From: Streptomyces sp. H27-H5 | Lineage (GTDB): Bacteria > Actinomycetota > Actinomycetes > Streptomycetales > Streptomycetaceae | Reading direction: 5' to 3' | NCBI RefSeq assembly: GCF_026627505.1 | Contig: NZ_JAPNLK010000011.1 | Span: 62,001 to 126,000 of the forward strand | Length of the DNA stretch: 64,000 bases | Shown here: positions 1-8,895 of the stretch, in pieces | Numbering within the stretch: position 1 is the first letter of the stretch | Layout: every line of letters begins with the position of its first letter | The notes under the pieces: model-generated | The model's database searches: none | The model's input: only the letters and a program-made list of their open reading frames with translations | Told to the model about the DNA's origin: nothing | Translations under genes and position numbers: made by a program

Positions 1-95
1 CTGGGGGTGGGGGAGGGATCCCGGGCGGATCTCGGTCGGTCCCGGGCGATTCCAGGCGTCGGAGCGGCAGAGGTCGGGCCGCGCCGGCCTTGCAA

Positions 96-698
96 TCAGG
101 CGGTGAGGGCGGCCGCTCGGCCGGTGGCGTCGAGTTCCACGACGGCCCCCGTGGGGATGTCGAAGACCCAGCCGTGCAAGGTGACCGTCTTGGTTGCCAG
201 GGCGCGGGCCACCGAGGGGTGGGTGGCCAGGTTCGCCATCTGGGCGCGCACGTTCTCCCGTACCAACGCATCCACCGTCCGTGCCCCGGCCTCGCCGCCG
301 GTACGGGCCCGGGAGGCGTCCGCGTGGCGCAACCAGTCGGCCATGGCGGGCGCGCCGCTCAAGTCGTGGCCCTCGGCGAGCGCGGTCATCGCCCCGCAGG
401 CGGAGTGGCCGCAGACAACGATCTCGGAGACGTTCAGGACGGCCACGGCGTACTCGACACTTGCCGCGACGCCGTCCGGGCCGGGAGCGTGGGCGGGGAC
501 GAGGTTCCCGGCGGTCCGGATGACGAACAGATCGCCCGGCTCGCTCTGGGTGATCAGCTCCGGGACGACCCGGGCGTCGGAGCAGCCGATGAACAACGTC
601 CTCGGCCGGTGGGTCGAGGCGAGCTCGGCGAAGAGGCCCGCCCTGGCCGGGTACACATAGCGCCGGAACCGCGTGACGCCTTCTGTGAGGTCGTGCAT
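96..698 (-). CDS. Beta-class carbonic anhydrase
   Basis: Reversibly hydrates CO2 to bicarbonate in the cytoplasm. The 200-residue protein carries the beta-class zinc site: CSDAR (Cys39, Asp41, Arg43) and, downstream, His98 and Cys101 in CGHSAC. The ATG at 698 is preferred to the longer reading from 755 because GAAGGAG lies just upstream of it. The gene diverges from a CynR-like LysR regulator, the arrangement of cynT and cynR in E. coli, where bicarbonate supply supports cyanate breakdown. No cyanase (cynS) follows here, so a cyanate role is inferred only from the regulator. Confidence 0.93.
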   Translation of the reverse strand: MHDLTEGVTRFRRYVYPARAGLFAELASTHRPRTLFIGCSDARVVPELITQSEPGDLFVIRTAGNLVPAHAPGPDGVAASVEYAVAVLNVSEIVVCGHSACGAMTALAEGHDLSGAPAMADWLRHADASRARTGGEAGARTVDALVRENVRAQMANLATHPSVARALATKTVTLHGWVFDIPTGAVVELDATGRAAALTA

Positions 699-823
699 GG
701 TCTCTCTCCTTCGGTGGTCGCCCGCCTCTCCGGGCCGGCGAGATCCACCATGCATGACCTGCTCCTATAGTGTCCAAGACGCAATAGCCATGGCTTCTAT
801 CGATGCCATCTATAGTTGCGGTC
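699..823. promoter_or_regulatory. Divergent control region between carbonic anhydrase and cynR-like gene
   Basis: CTATAG occurs twice (765-770 and 810-815) around a dyad of ATAG (784-787) and CTAT (797-800), a layout that fits LysR-type binding. TATAGT at 811-816 sits seven bases before the ATG of the regulator and could be a -10 box, which would give a nearly leaderless cynR transcript. The 765-772 copy could serve the carbonic anhydrase on the other strand. The motifs are seen; the binding is inferred. Confidence 0.5.
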
Positions 824-1729
824 ATGGCTCTGGAACTTCGTCACCTTCGCTACCTGCTCGCCGTGGCGGAGCAGGCCAGCTTCACCCGTGCCGCCGAGCA
901 CCTGCGCATCTCCCAACCCACCCTCTCCCAACAGATCAAGCAGCTCGAACGCACCGTCGGCGCCCAACTGCTCGACCGCACCGGCCGCGCCATCCGTCTC
1001 ACCGACGCCGGCGAGGCCTACGCGCACTACGCCCGCAGGGCCTTCCGCGACCTGGCCGCGGCCGAACGCGCCGTCGTGGACGTCGCCGATCTCTCCCGCG
1101 GCCACCTGCGCCTTGCCGTCACTCCCACCTTCACCGCCTACCTCGTCGGCCCCCTCGCCGCGGCCCTCCACATCCACCACCCCGGCATCACCCTGGACGT
1201 GCGGGAAATGACCCAGGACCGCATCGAGACCGGCCTGCTGGCCGACGACCTCGACCTCGGCATCGCCTTCCACGGTTCCCACCTGACCGGCATCACCCCC
1301 ACGGCCCTGTTCACCGAGACCCTCAGCCTCGTCACCGGCATCGACCGGTCCGGAGGGGCCGACACGCGGCCACTGCCCGTTCGAGATCTCGCTGCACACC
1401 AACTGGCCCTGTTGAGCGGCGATTTCGCGACCCGCAGCCATATCGACGCCTACTTCACCGACCACAAGGTGCGGCCCCACATCGCCGTGGAAGCCAACTC
1501 CATCCAGGCCCTGACCGAAATCGTCCAACGCACCGACCTGGCCACCGTCCTGCCCGACGCCCTCACCCACGAGCACCCCCGCCTCGTCCCCGTCACGGTC
1601 GAGCCGGCCCTCCCCGCCCGCACCGTCGCCCTCCTCCACCGCGAGAACGCCTACCAGAGCGCCGCCGCCCGCGCCTTCATCGGCCTCATCCACGACCACA
1701 TCCGTAGCCGTGACTACGCCCCGGCCTGA
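824..1729 (+). CDS. cynR: CynR-like LysR-family transcriptional regulator
   Basis: A 301-residue LysR-type regulator. The winged helix-turn-helix occupies about residues 1-60 (LAVAEQASFTRAAEHL, then SQPTLSQQIKQLE). The effector domain follows, with stretches recalled as typical of E. coli CynR (DVADLSRGHLRLAVTPTF, and a GIAF segment). ATG 824 is chosen because the family begins just before the ELRHLRYLLAV segment; there is no ribosome binding site, so translation may be leaderless. In E. coli CynR activates cynTSX in response to cyanate. Here only the carbonic anhydrase is adjacent, so the effector is uncertain. Confidence 0.85.
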   Translation: MALELRHLRYLLAVAEQASFTRAAEHLRISQPTLSQQIKQLERTVGAQLLDRTGRAIRLTDAGEAYAHYARRAFRDLAAAERAVVDVADLSRGHLRLAVTPTFTAYLVGPLAAALHIHHPGITLDVREMTQDRIETGLLADDLDLGIAFHGSHLTGITPTALFTETLSLVTGIDRSGGADTRPLPVRDLAAHQLALLSGDFATRSHIDAYFTDHKVRPHIAVEANSIQALTEIVQRTDLATVLPDALTHEHPRLVPVTVEPALPARTVALLHRENAYQSAAARAFIGLIHDHIRSRDYAPA

Positions 1730-1920
1730 CGGGAAGCGGCCTGACGGGAAGCGGCCACGCGCCGCGGAAGCGGACGGCCTCCGGGCAGGTCGGAGCGTGC
1801 ACGGGTGCTCCCACCGGCGGCACGGGGGAGCAGCGCGGCGTCACCCGTACGGCCCGGTTCGGGGTGTGAGGGCCGGGTAGGGGACGGCCCGTCCTTCCCC
1901 AGTCACAGACGGAGGCATCC

Positions 1921-2724
1921 GTGCCCGACATGAACGGCCCCTACAAGCCCGGCACCCCGTGCTGGATCGACCTGATGGTTCCCGACCAGCAGGCCGCCAT
2001 CGACTTCTACTGCGACCTCTTCGGCTGGCAGGGCGAGGTCGGCCCCGCCGAGCAGGGCGGCTATGCCGTCTGCACCCTCAAGGGCAAGCCGGTCGCCGGG
2101 ATCATGAAGGCGAGCAACCCGGACGGCAGCGTCCCCGACCCGCTGCCGCCCACGGTGTGGACCACCTACCTGTCCACCGCCGACATCGACGGCACCCTCG
2201 CGTCCGTCAGCGACGCGGGCGGCACGGTCATGATGGGCCCGATGGGCGTCATGGACCTCGGCCGGATGGCCGTGATCGCCGATCCGACGGGCGCGGTCGT
2301 CGGCCTGTGGCAGCCGGGCACCTTCGACGGCGCGGGCATCGTCAACGAGCACGGCGCGCTCATCTGGAACGAGCTGACCACCGCCGACCTCCCGGCCGCC
2401 TCCGCGTTCTACTCATCCGTCCTGCCGGTCACCACGGCCCGCTCCGAGATGCCCGGCGCCGAGGAGTACATCGAGTTCAAGGTCGACGACCGCGCGGTCG
2501 GGGGGATGATGGACCTGTCCAAGCTCCCGCCGGGCGTTCCCCCGCACTGGCAGCCGTACTTCCACGCGGACAGCGTCGACGAGGTCCAGGCCGCGGCCGT
2601 CCGCGCCGGCGGCAGCGTCCTCGCCCCCGCCTTCGACATGGCGGCCGGCCGAATGGCCGTCCTCGCCGACCCGCAGGGCGGAGCCTTCTCGGTGATCACC
2701 GCCTCCGCCCCCGAGCAGCCCTGA
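1921..2724 (+). CDS. VOC-family protein with two glyoxalase-like domains
   Basis: A 267-residue protein made of two tandem vicinal-oxygen-chelate domains, about residues 8-130 and 140-262. Each has the usual start (CWIDLMVPDQQAAIDFYCDLFGW and LIWNELTTADLPAASAFY, shown here only in part) and the closing DPTGAVVGLWQPG or DPQGGAFSVI segment. GGAGG at 1911-1915 supports the GTG start. Relatives include glyoxalase, bleomycin-resistance and hydroxylase proteins of actinomycetes; substrate cannot be told from sequence. It is transcribed alone. Confidence 0.85.
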   Translation: MPDMNGPYKPGTPCWIDLMVPDQQAAIDFYCDLFGWQGEVGPAEQGGYAVCTLKGKPVAGIMKASNPDGSVPDPLPPTVWTTYLSTADIDGTLASVSDAGGTVMMGPMGVMDLGRMAVIADPTGAVVGLWQPGTFDGAGIVNEHGALIWNELTTADLPAASAFYSSVLPVTTARSEMPGAEEYIEFKVDDRAVGGMMDLSKLPPGVPPHWQPYFHADSVDEVQAAAVRAGGSVLAPAFDMAAGRMAVLADPQGGAFSVITASAPEQP

Positions 2725-2875
2725 TCCCCGAGCCATCCTGACCCCGAGGGTCGCACCGTCCCGACGCCCTGCGACCCGGGGCGGGGCAAAGCCCAGCCAG
2801 GTATGACGGTTGCCCCACCCACAGCGGCCGTACTTCGGGGGGTTGTGCTCTCGGCCGGTTGCGAACGGTGTGACT

Positions 2876-2908
2876 GCGGCGGCCGGGCACTCATTGCCCG
2901 GCCGCCGC
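2876..2908 (-). terminator. Perfect 14-bp hairpin terminator
   Basis: Arms GCGGCGGCCGGGCA (2876-2889) and TGCCCGGCCGCCGC (2895-2908) form a perfect stem with a five-base loop. It lies five bases past the stop codon of the small secreted protein and probably ends the two-gene minus-strand operon 4036-2913. Confidence 0.75.
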
Positions 2909-2912
2909 TCTG

Positions 2913-3167
2913 TCAGGTGCCCTCCTCGCCGGGCCGAACGGTGTGGACGAGGGTGGCGAGCATGTCGACGGCGCTGCCGTCGTGGTCGCTCCCGGCGGTA
3001 CCGCTGCCGCTTTGGAAGTTGGCCGCTCGATCGACTTCCAGGATGGAGTCGGCGTGGGAGTTGTCGATGACGGTGATCAGGCTTTCGCCGGCGGCGGCCG
3101 GCGCGGCGGCGGCCCCGATCAGGGCCATCGCCAGCCAGGCGGCGGCCCGCAGGTGCGCACCGGTCAC
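2913..3167 (-). CDS. Small secreted protein, translationally coupled
   Basis: I do not recognise this 84-residue protein. It begins with a short basic segment and a hydrophobic Ala-rich stretch ending AAPAAAGES, which looks like a signal peptide cleaved near residue 27. The mature part of about 57 residues is acidic and Ser/Gly rich, with no cysteine. Its GTG start (3165-3167) overlaps the TGA stop of the upstream lyase-family gene (3164-3166), so the two are probably translated together. Coupling a cytoplasmic enzyme to a tiny exported protein is unusual. Confidence 0.6.
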   Translation of the reverse strand: MTGAHLRAAAWLAMALIGAAAAPAAAGESLITVIDNSHADSILEVDRAANFQSGSGTAGSDHDGSAVDMLATLVHTVRPGEEGT

Positions 3168-4036
3168 ACGCCGGCGCCTTCGCGGGCCGCAGGCAGGGCG
3201 TGGTGGCGGGTGATGTTCTTCGCCAAGAGGCGGGTGGACTCGATGACCCCGATCTCCTGGCCTTCGTCGGCTGCGGGCAGGCGTCCGTCGGAGAGTCGGA
3301 GCTCGGCGAGGGCGGTGTCCATGGCCCGGTGTGCGGCGAACAGGCACGGCGTGCTGTAGATCGCCACGTCGATGCCGAGATCGCCCAGCTCGCTCAGCGA
3401 AAGGCGGGGGGACTTGCCACCGGCGATCTGGTTGAACAACAGCGGTTTGTCGCCGACGGCTTCGCGGATCCGCTCGATCCACTCCACACTGCGAACCCCG
3501 TCGACCAGCACCACATCGGCCTCGGTCGCGGCCAGTGCCTCCGCACGGCGGAGGATGTCGGCCTCCTCCGTCGCGTCGGTGCGGGCGACGACGACCAGGT
3601 CCTTGCGCGTGGCGAGCACCATGTGGAGCTTCTCCAGGTACTCCTCCAACGGCAGGACCTGCTTGCCGTCCGCGTGCCCGCACCGGCGGGGCCGCTTCTG
3701 GTCTTCGAGGATGACGCCGGAGGCGCCGATCCGCTCCAGTCCCTCGACGACGTGGCAGGCGACCTCGGGATCGACGTAGCCGTCGTCGATGTCGACCAGC
3801 AGGTGGTGGCGGGGGAAGGCGCCGCGCAGCCGCTGGACGAAGGCCATCATGTCGGGCCACGCGATGAAGCCGATGTCGGGCAGCCCGTAGTAGGAGGCCG
3901 CGAAGCCGAACCCGGACACGAACATGCCGTCGTAGTGCCCGGCCGCGACCGACGCAGAGTACATGTCGTACACGCCGATCAGCGGGGTCGTGCCCGGCTC
4001 GGCGATCGCTTCGCGCAGCGTGTTTCCGTAACTCAT
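3164..4036 (-). CDS. Isocitrate lyase/PEP mutase family protein
   Basis: A 290-residue TIM-barrel enzyme of the isocitrate lyase/phosphoenolpyruvate mutase superfamily. Metal and substrate residues are visible: Asp82 and Asp84 in VDIDDGY, Glu111 in ILEDQ. The loop reads RRCGH (Cys119-His121); a cysteine here is typical of C-C lyases and absent from true PEP mutases, so a lyase on a 2-methylisocitrate-like substrate is more likely than C-P bond formation. ATG 4036 follows GAAGGAG. It is the first gene of a two-gene operon with the secreted protein 2913-3167. Confidence 0.82.
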   Translation of the reverse strand: MSYGNTLREAIAEPGTTPLIGVYDMYSASVAAGHYDGMFVSGFGFAASYYGLPDIGFIAWPDMMAFVQRLRGAFPRHHLLVDIDDGYVDPEVACHVVEGLERIGASGVILEDQKRPRRCGHADGKQVLPLEEYLEKLHMVLATRKDLVVVARTDATEEADILRRAEALAATEADVVLVDGVRSVEWIERIREAVGDKPLLFNQIAGGKSPRLSLSELGDLGIDVAIYSTPCLFAAHRAMDTALAELRLSDGRLPAADEGQEIGVIESTRLLAKNITRHHALPAAREGAGV

Positions 4037-4315
4037 GAGCAGGCTCCTTCGAAGAGGGCGAGGCGAGTCGGGGAGAGGATGCCGCCGCGACACGGCGGCG
4101 CTTTACCCAATGCAGATCATTTCCTGACCATTTGCGGGGGAACGGTTACTGCGCTGTGTCGCTCACACCAACGGCGTAGTCCGTTCACCAGAGAAAGGTC
4201 ACTTGGCGGTGTGCAGGGCCTTCCCGGCGCCGGCCCGCTCGCCGCGCGCACTCACCCACTCGGCCCTAGCCTGGGGATTGCCTTCCGGCTCCCCCGGACG
4301 ACAGGAGGCCGTGCG

Positions 4316-5524
4316 GTGAACCCAACCCTCATACGACTGCGCCGGGCCTGCGTGACCGGCGCGGCGGCCACCCTCCTCATCGCCCCACTGGGCGCCGCGA
4401 CCACTGCCCAGGGTGCGGCCACCCCCTCACCGTCCGCCGGCGACGCCTTCGTCGCCCTCACCCCGGCCGTCAAGGCGAAACTGGACGCGGCCATTGAGAA
4501 GACCCTGCGCGAGACCAAGGTCCCGGGCGCGATCGTGGGCCTGTGGGCCCCCGGCAAGGGCAGCTACGTGAAGACCTTCGGCGTGGCCGACAAGGCGACC
4601 GGCGCTCCGATGAAGACCGACCTGAACTTCCGCATCGGCAGCGAAACGAAGACCTTCACGGTCACCGCCCTGCTCCAGCTCGTCGACCAGGGGAAGATCG
4701 GCCTGGACGACCCCATCGGCACGTACATCGCCGGCGTCCCGAACGGCGACAAGATCACGCTGCGCGAGCTGGCGGGCATGCGCAGCGGACTCTTCAACTA
4801 CAGCGAGGACGGGGGCTTCGACAAGGCGCTCCTGACGAACCCCAACCGCGTCTTCACCCCCAAGGAGCTGCTGGCCTACTCCTTCAAGCACCCGGTGAAC
4901 TTCGCGCCGAACGCCACGTTCGAGTACTCCAACACCAACCTGATCCTGCTGGGCCTGGTCGTGGAGAAGATCACCGGTCGCCCGCTGCGCGAGGTCATCA
5001 ACCAGGACGTGCTCGCGCCGGCCAACCTGGGCGGCACCCTCTTCCCGACCGGCGGTGAGTATCCCGACCCGCACCCGCAGGGCTACACGAACCAGAGCCT
5101 CTCGGGGAAGATCGTGAACTCCACCGACTGGGACCCCTCCTGGGCCTGGGCCGCCGGCGCGATGATCTCCAACCTCCAGGACCTGCGCAGTTGGGCGAAG
5201 ACCGTGGCCACGGGCACCCTGCTGAAGCCCGCGACCCAGGCCCAACGCCTCAAGACCCAGCCCATCGGGGTCATCCCGGGGGCCTCCTACGGCCTGGGCA
5301 TCTTCGACGTCCAGGGCTGGATCGGCCACAACGGTTCGATCCCCGGGTACGAGACGCTGACCGTCTACCTCCCCGAGGGCGACGCCACGATGGTCATCGA
5401 GCTGAACACCGACGTCACGGTCGACGGCCAGGAGCCGAGCACCCTCTTCGGAGAGGCGGTCACCTCCATCGTGGCCCCGGAGCACGTCTACCCGGGCCAC
5501 AAACCGACCGAGCCCAAGAGCTGA
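4316..5524 (+). CDS. Secreted serine hydrolase, D-Ala-D-Ala carboxypeptidase/class C beta-lactamase fold
   Basis: A 402-residue exported enzyme of the penicillin-binding/beta-lactamase superfamily (peptidase S12). A signal peptide covers about residues 1-34. The active-site triad is complete: SETK (Ser109-Lys112), YSN (Tyr204-Asn206) and HNG (His338-Gly340). AGGAGG seven bases before GTG 4316 fixes the start. It probably trims cell-wall peptides or hydrolyses esters or beta-lactams outside the cell. A second protein of the same type is at 15874-17043. Confidence 0.88.
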   Translation: MNPTLIRLRRACVTGAAATLLIAPLGAATTAQGAATPSPSAGDAFVALTPAVKAKLDAAIEKTLRETKVPGAIVGLWAPGKGSYVKTFGVADKATGAPMKTDLNFRIGSETKTFTVTALLQLVDQGKIGLDDPIGTYIAGVPNGDKITLRELAGMRSGLFNYSEDGGFDKALLTNPNRVFTPKELLAYSFKHPVNFAPNATFEYSNTNLILLGLVVEKITGRPLREVINQDVLAPANLGGTLFPTGGEYPDPHPQGYTNQSLSGKIVNSTDWDPSWAWAAGAMISNLQDLRSWAKTVATGTLLKPATQAQRLKTQPIGVIPGASYGLGIFDVQGWIGHNGSIPGYETLTVYLPEGDATMVIELNTDVTVDGQEPSTLFGEAVTSIVAPEHVYPGHKPTEPKS

Positions 5525-5588
5525 GGCCCGGCATGACGGCCAGGAGCGCGGCGCCATGGGGCCGTGTCCACCACCGCGTGGTCGAGGT

Positions 5589-6269
5589 TCAGGACGGCGT
5601 CCGCAAGCGGGCGCGCAGTGCGTCGAGGTAGGCCTGCGCCGTCGGGTAGGGCTGGTCCTGGGCGCCGTGGCGGTGGAGGGAGAACGCTCCCTCGCGGCTC
5701 AGGCGCAGGGTGGTGGTGGCCCTGCGACCCGCGCTCGTTCCGCCGTCTGGGACATCGAGGACGTCGGCGCCATCGAGGACCGGGGCGTGCGGGAACATGC
5801 CCCGTGCGGCTTCGGCTGAGGCGGCCGGCGGGTGGCCGGTGCGGTTGGCGCTGGAGACGTAGAGCACGGGGAACGGTTCGAGTACGGGCAGCAGTGGCGA
5901 CCAGCGGGCGCCGAAGAGCAGCGCCCAGCCCTCCTTGCTCGCGGGAGCGAGCCAGTCAGGATGAGCGTGACCCGGGCGGAGCGGCACGAGGAGGGTGATC
6001 CGCTCCTCTTCCAGCAGCCTCCCGGCCAGCTGCACCCCGCCCGCGTCCAGGTCCATTCCCCGCGCCGATTCGGTGAAGGTTCCAAGGTCATGGGCCCACA
6101 GGGCGACGGGCTGGTCCGCGGGCCTGCCCTTGGCGGTGTTGACCCCGCTCGGGTCGGTACCCGCCACGACGTACGTCAGCGGGGCCGGGTTCGGCAGGAC
6201 CACGGCCGCCCCGCGGCCCAGCAGCCGCCGGGCCGCGCCCTCGTCCACCACGTCGGTACGGGCGTTCAC
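5589..6269 (-). CDS. YrdC/Sua5-domain protein
   Basis: A 226-residue protein with the YrdC fold, seen in the nucleotide-binding stretch LYVSSANRTGHPP and the earlier LPNPAPLTYVVAG. Canonical family members make threonylcarbamoyl-AMP for tRNA modification; relatives perform carbamoyl transfer in secondary metabolism. Its GTG start (6267-6269) overlaps the stop of the upstream metallolyase gene by four bases, so the pair is likely co-translated. That pairing and a divergent N-terminus suggest a dedicated role rather than the housekeeping tRNA enzyme (inference). Confidence 0.72.
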   Translation of the reverse strand: MNARTDVVDEGAARRLLGRGAAVVLPNPAPLTYVVAGTDPSGVNTAKGRPADQPVALWAHDLGTFTESARGMDLDAGGVQLAGRLLEEERITLLVPLRPGHAHPDWLAPASKEGWALLFGARWSPLLPVLEPFPVLYVSSANRTGHPPAASAEAARGMFPHAPVLDGADVLDVPDGGTSAGRRATTTLRLSREGAFSLHRHGAQDQPYPTAQAYLDALRARLRTPS

Positions 6270-7531
6270 CGCGCACCCGCCACCGGGTGCAGCAGCCCGT
6301 CGAGGTAGGCGGCGAAGGCGGCCTCGTCGACCATGGCGCGCCCGGTCCGGAAGGCGACGGCCTTCACCCAGCCCATCGCGGCGCGGGCCTGCGCCGAGTC
6401 GAGTGCGTACCCGAGCCGCGCGGCGACGGCGGTGACCACGCGCGCGCTGGCCAGCTGGGTCAGTACGACCCGCGGCTCGATGCCGAGGAGTGCTTCCGGG
6501 TCGAAGGGCTGGAACAGCCCGGGGTGCACGAACGGGGTGCCGGTGGAGATGGTGCCCACGCCCGTCCCGACGATGGGCGTGGTCACGCTCAACGGCACCC
6601 CGGTGGCGGCCGACACCATGCGGGCGATCTCCGGCAGCCGGCGCAGATCGGGTTCGGTCCACCACGGACCGGCGCCCCCGCCCGACTCCCCGCTCGGGCC
6701 CTCTGCCGGTAACTGCCCTGCCAGCTCCGGTCGGTGGGCCAGGAGGAACAGCAACTGCTCGGTGGCGACCATGCCGCTGCGCTCGGCGATGCCCAGCCAG
6801 GCGCTGGACAGCACCCGCACGCCCGCCCTCAGCGCCTCCAGCGAGTTGGCGAGGCCCAGCCCGAGGTCGTTGTGGAGGTGGGAGGCGAGCACCGTGTCCG
6901 GGCCGGCCGCCGAACCGACCTCGGCGAACATCCGCCTCGCTTCCTGCGGCAGTTGGTTCCCGACCGTGTCGGCCAGGACGACCACCCCCGCTCCGGCGCC
7001 GGTCATCTCCGCCGCGTAGCGGCCCATCAGCCCGTGGTCGGCCCGCGAGGCGTCCGCGAGGCAGACGTCCACAGCCACCCCGTCGTCCAGCTCCCGGGCC
7101 TCCTTGACCAGGGCCGTACCGGCGGCGAGCGCCTCGGCGGCCCCGGTGTGGGTCATCACCCCGGCCATGGCCTCGGACGCGGGGACCACCACCATCACCC
7201 GGGCGTTCGTAGTCCCCCGGACGGAGGCGACGGCCTGCCGCACGTCGTCCCGGGTGCCCCGGCACACCGCCGCCACGCTCACCGCACCCTCGCCCTCCAC
7301 GGCGACCCGCCGTACGGCTTCGAACTCCTCGGCGCACACGGCCGGGAACCCGGCCGCGAACACCACGTGGCGCGGCCCGTGCGCGCCGAATATCCGCCCC
7401 TGTTCCCGAGCCAGCCGCACCCGCAGGCCGGCGCCCATGAGCGTCTTGGCCTGCGCGCCGTCGCGCGCCGATTCCTCCCAGAGCACCACCCGTCCTGCCG
7501 AGGCGGACTCCCGGACCAGATCCCTGTCCAT
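6266..7531 (-). CDS. DRE-TIM metallolyase (HMG-CoA lyase/isopropylmalate synthase-like)
   Basis: A 421-residue protein of the superfamily that condenses or cleaves acyl-CoA and keto acids. It has the diagnostic RDGAQ (Arg23, Asp24, Gln27) and a metal-binding HLHND at about residues 217-221. The C-terminal part (PIVGTGVGTISTGTPFVHPG onward) resembles homocitrate/isopropylmalate synthase-like proteins of unknown substrate. ATG 7531 is chosen by homology; only a weak GGGGA precedes it. It is the first gene of an operon with the YrdC-domain protein. Primary leucine synthesis is unlikely for this divergent copy. Confidence 0.75.
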   Translation of the reverse strand: MDRDLVRESASAGRVVLWEESARDGAQAKTLMGAGLRVRLAREQGRIFGAHGPRHVVFAAGFPAVCAEEFEAVRRVAVEGEGAVSVAAVCRGTRDDVRQAVASVRGTTNARVMVVVPASEAMAGVMTHTGAAEALAAGTALVKEARELDDGVAVDVCLADASRADHGLMGRYAAEMTGAGAGVVVLADTVGNQLPQEARRMFAEVGSAAGPDTVLASHLHNDLGLGLANSLEALRAGVRVLSSAWLGIAERSGMVATEQLLFLLAHRPELAGQLPAEGPSGESGGGAGPWWTEPDLRRLPEIARMVSAATGVPLSVTTPIVGTGVGTISTGTPFVHPGLFQPFDPEALLGIEPRVVLTQLASARVVTAVAARLGYALDSAQARAAMGWVKAVAFRTGRAMVDEAAFAAYLDGLLHPVAGAR

Positions 7532-7834
7532 CACACGTCCCCAGTGCCGTGCCCCCACCGGAGGAGGGCGTTCTGTCGGCACTGTAGGACGCCCGCCACC
7601 CACGCCGTCGAGTATCCCCGGCTTGCCCCCATGGAGGGCCCCGAGGCCTTAAACTGCCAGGTCACACGACGTAGGCAGGGGTCGTTCCCGGCCGCCCGGG
7701 CCGCTGCTCACGCCCGGTCGGCCCACCGCTCCCGGACCCACCCGCCTGGGTGGTGGAACTGCTCGGTCACGCCGCCGCTGCTCCGTCGAGAGAACCCGCC
7801 AGTGCGCCGCGCGGGACCAGCCGCGCGCTGCGGC
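7532..7834. other. Intergenic region without recognised gene
   Basis: About 300 bases between the metallolyase start and the stop of the amphi-Trp gene, both on the minus strand. It must hold the metallolyase promoter. I see no convincing ORF, repeat or hairpin. Confidence 0.4.
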
Positions 7835-8203
7835 TCACGACGTCCTCGTGGCGGATCGCTTGGTGTTCTTGCCGCCGGTGGCCGTGCTGCCGGGGCCGGC
7901 CTTGGCGGTGGGCGTGGTCTTTGGCGTCGGGGCCTTCGCGGGGGCGGCGGCCACCTGCGACGGCGCCTTCCGGCGCGGTGAGGTCGGCCACTTGAACTCG
8001 ATCTCCAGCTCGATCTCCCCGTCGCCGATCTCGATCTCGATCTCGCTGCGAAGGTCTTCAGGGATCCGCAGGCTCAGCGTTCCGGCACCGAGTTCCAGGT
8101 CGACCTCCCCGCCCTTCCTCAGCGCGGCCGCGAGGGCCGTGAGCTGGTCAGCCGCCTCCAGACGGGACAGCGAGCGCTTCTGCTCAAACTTGAGATCCGA
8201 CAT
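7835..8203 (-). CDS. Amphi-Trp domain-containing protein
   Basis: A 122-residue protein. The first about 80 residues match the small amphi-Trp domain: the opening KFEQKRSLSRLEAADQL, the segment GEVDLELGAGTLSLRIP, and alternating acidic/aliphatic strands ending in EFKW with its conserved Trp. A Lys/Ala/Pro/Thr-rich basic tail follows. GGAAGGAAAC directly precedes ATG 8203. The function of the family is not known; the basic tail might bind nucleic acid (inference). Confidence 0.82.
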   Translation of the reverse strand: MSDLKFEQKRSLSRLEAADQLTALAAALRKGGEVDLELGAGTLSLRIPEDLRSEIEIEIGDGEIELEIEFKWPTSPRRKAPSQVAAAPAKAPTPKTTPTAKAGPGSTATGGKNTKRSATRTS

Positions 8204-8443
8204 GTTTCCTTCCCATCCTGGACAGGCAGTACATAACGTCCATTCTGGGGTCATATGCCGGATCGGACATCTCATGATTGATCGAGGGTCCGGAGAGGCC
8301 TGGCCGGCCCCGCCCGCCGGTACCAGTCCCTCGGAGAACCCGTCACGCGCCGAGTGTCGAGAAGGTGACGCCGGCTCCGTCCCGGGTGTTTCCGTTGCCG
8401 CAACGGCTGTGCGATGAAGAACGCGAAGAAGGAGAACCACCAT

Positions 8444-8884
8444 ATGGCGCTTCAGCGGATGGACAACGTGGCCATTGTCGTCGAGGACCTGGACGCGGCC
8501 ATCGCCTTCTTCGCCGAACTCGGCATGGAACTGGAAGGCACGGCGGAGATCGAGAACGCCGGGGCGGACCGCATGCTCGGACTCGACGGCGTCCGCAGTG
8601 TCATCGCGATGATGCGGACCCCGGACGGCCACGGCAGGCTGGAGCTGACGGTGTTCCGAACCCCTGAGGCGATCGGCGCCAGTCCGGTCAACCCGCCGCC
8701 CAACACCGTGGGCCTGCACAGGGTCATGTTCGCCGTCGACGACATCGACGACACCGTCACCCGCCTGCGCCCCCACGGCGCCGAGCTCCTCGGCGAGGTG
8801 GCGCGGTACGAGGACAGTTACCGGCTCTGCAACCTCCGCGGCCCCGCCGGCATCATCGTCGCCCTGGCCGAACGGATCGGCTGA
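8444..8884 (+). CDS. Single-domain VOC-family protein
   Basis: A 146-residue glyoxalase/bleomycin-resistance-type protein: it opens with MDNVAIVVEDLDAAIAFF, has a central RLELTVF strand, and a second half with LHRVMFAVDDIDDTVTRL and the closing LRGPAGIIVALAE. ATG 8444 is preferred to 8414 because AAGGAG lies nine bases upstream. Such proteins usually form dimers and bind a metal and a small substrate; the substrate here is unknown. Confidence 0.82.
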   Translation: MALQRMDNVAIVVEDLDAAIAFFAELGMELEGTAEIENAGADRMLGLDGVRSVIAMMRTPDGHGRLELTVFRTPEAIGASPVNPPPNTVGLHRVMFAVDDIDDTVTRLRPHGAELLGEVARYEDSYRLCNLRGPAGIIVALAERIG

Positions 8885-8895
8885 CAGAGCTCGTC

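Noticed and set aside
3164..4036. Phosphonate biosynthesis start (PEP mutase)
   Set aside because: The active-site loop has CGH, typical of lyases, and no phosphonopyruvate decarboxylase or other phosphonate gene is near.
5589..7337. Single 582-residue fusion protein spanning both genes
   Set aside because: The upstream half is a shadow of the metallolyase frame; real reading is two genes with a GTGA overlap.
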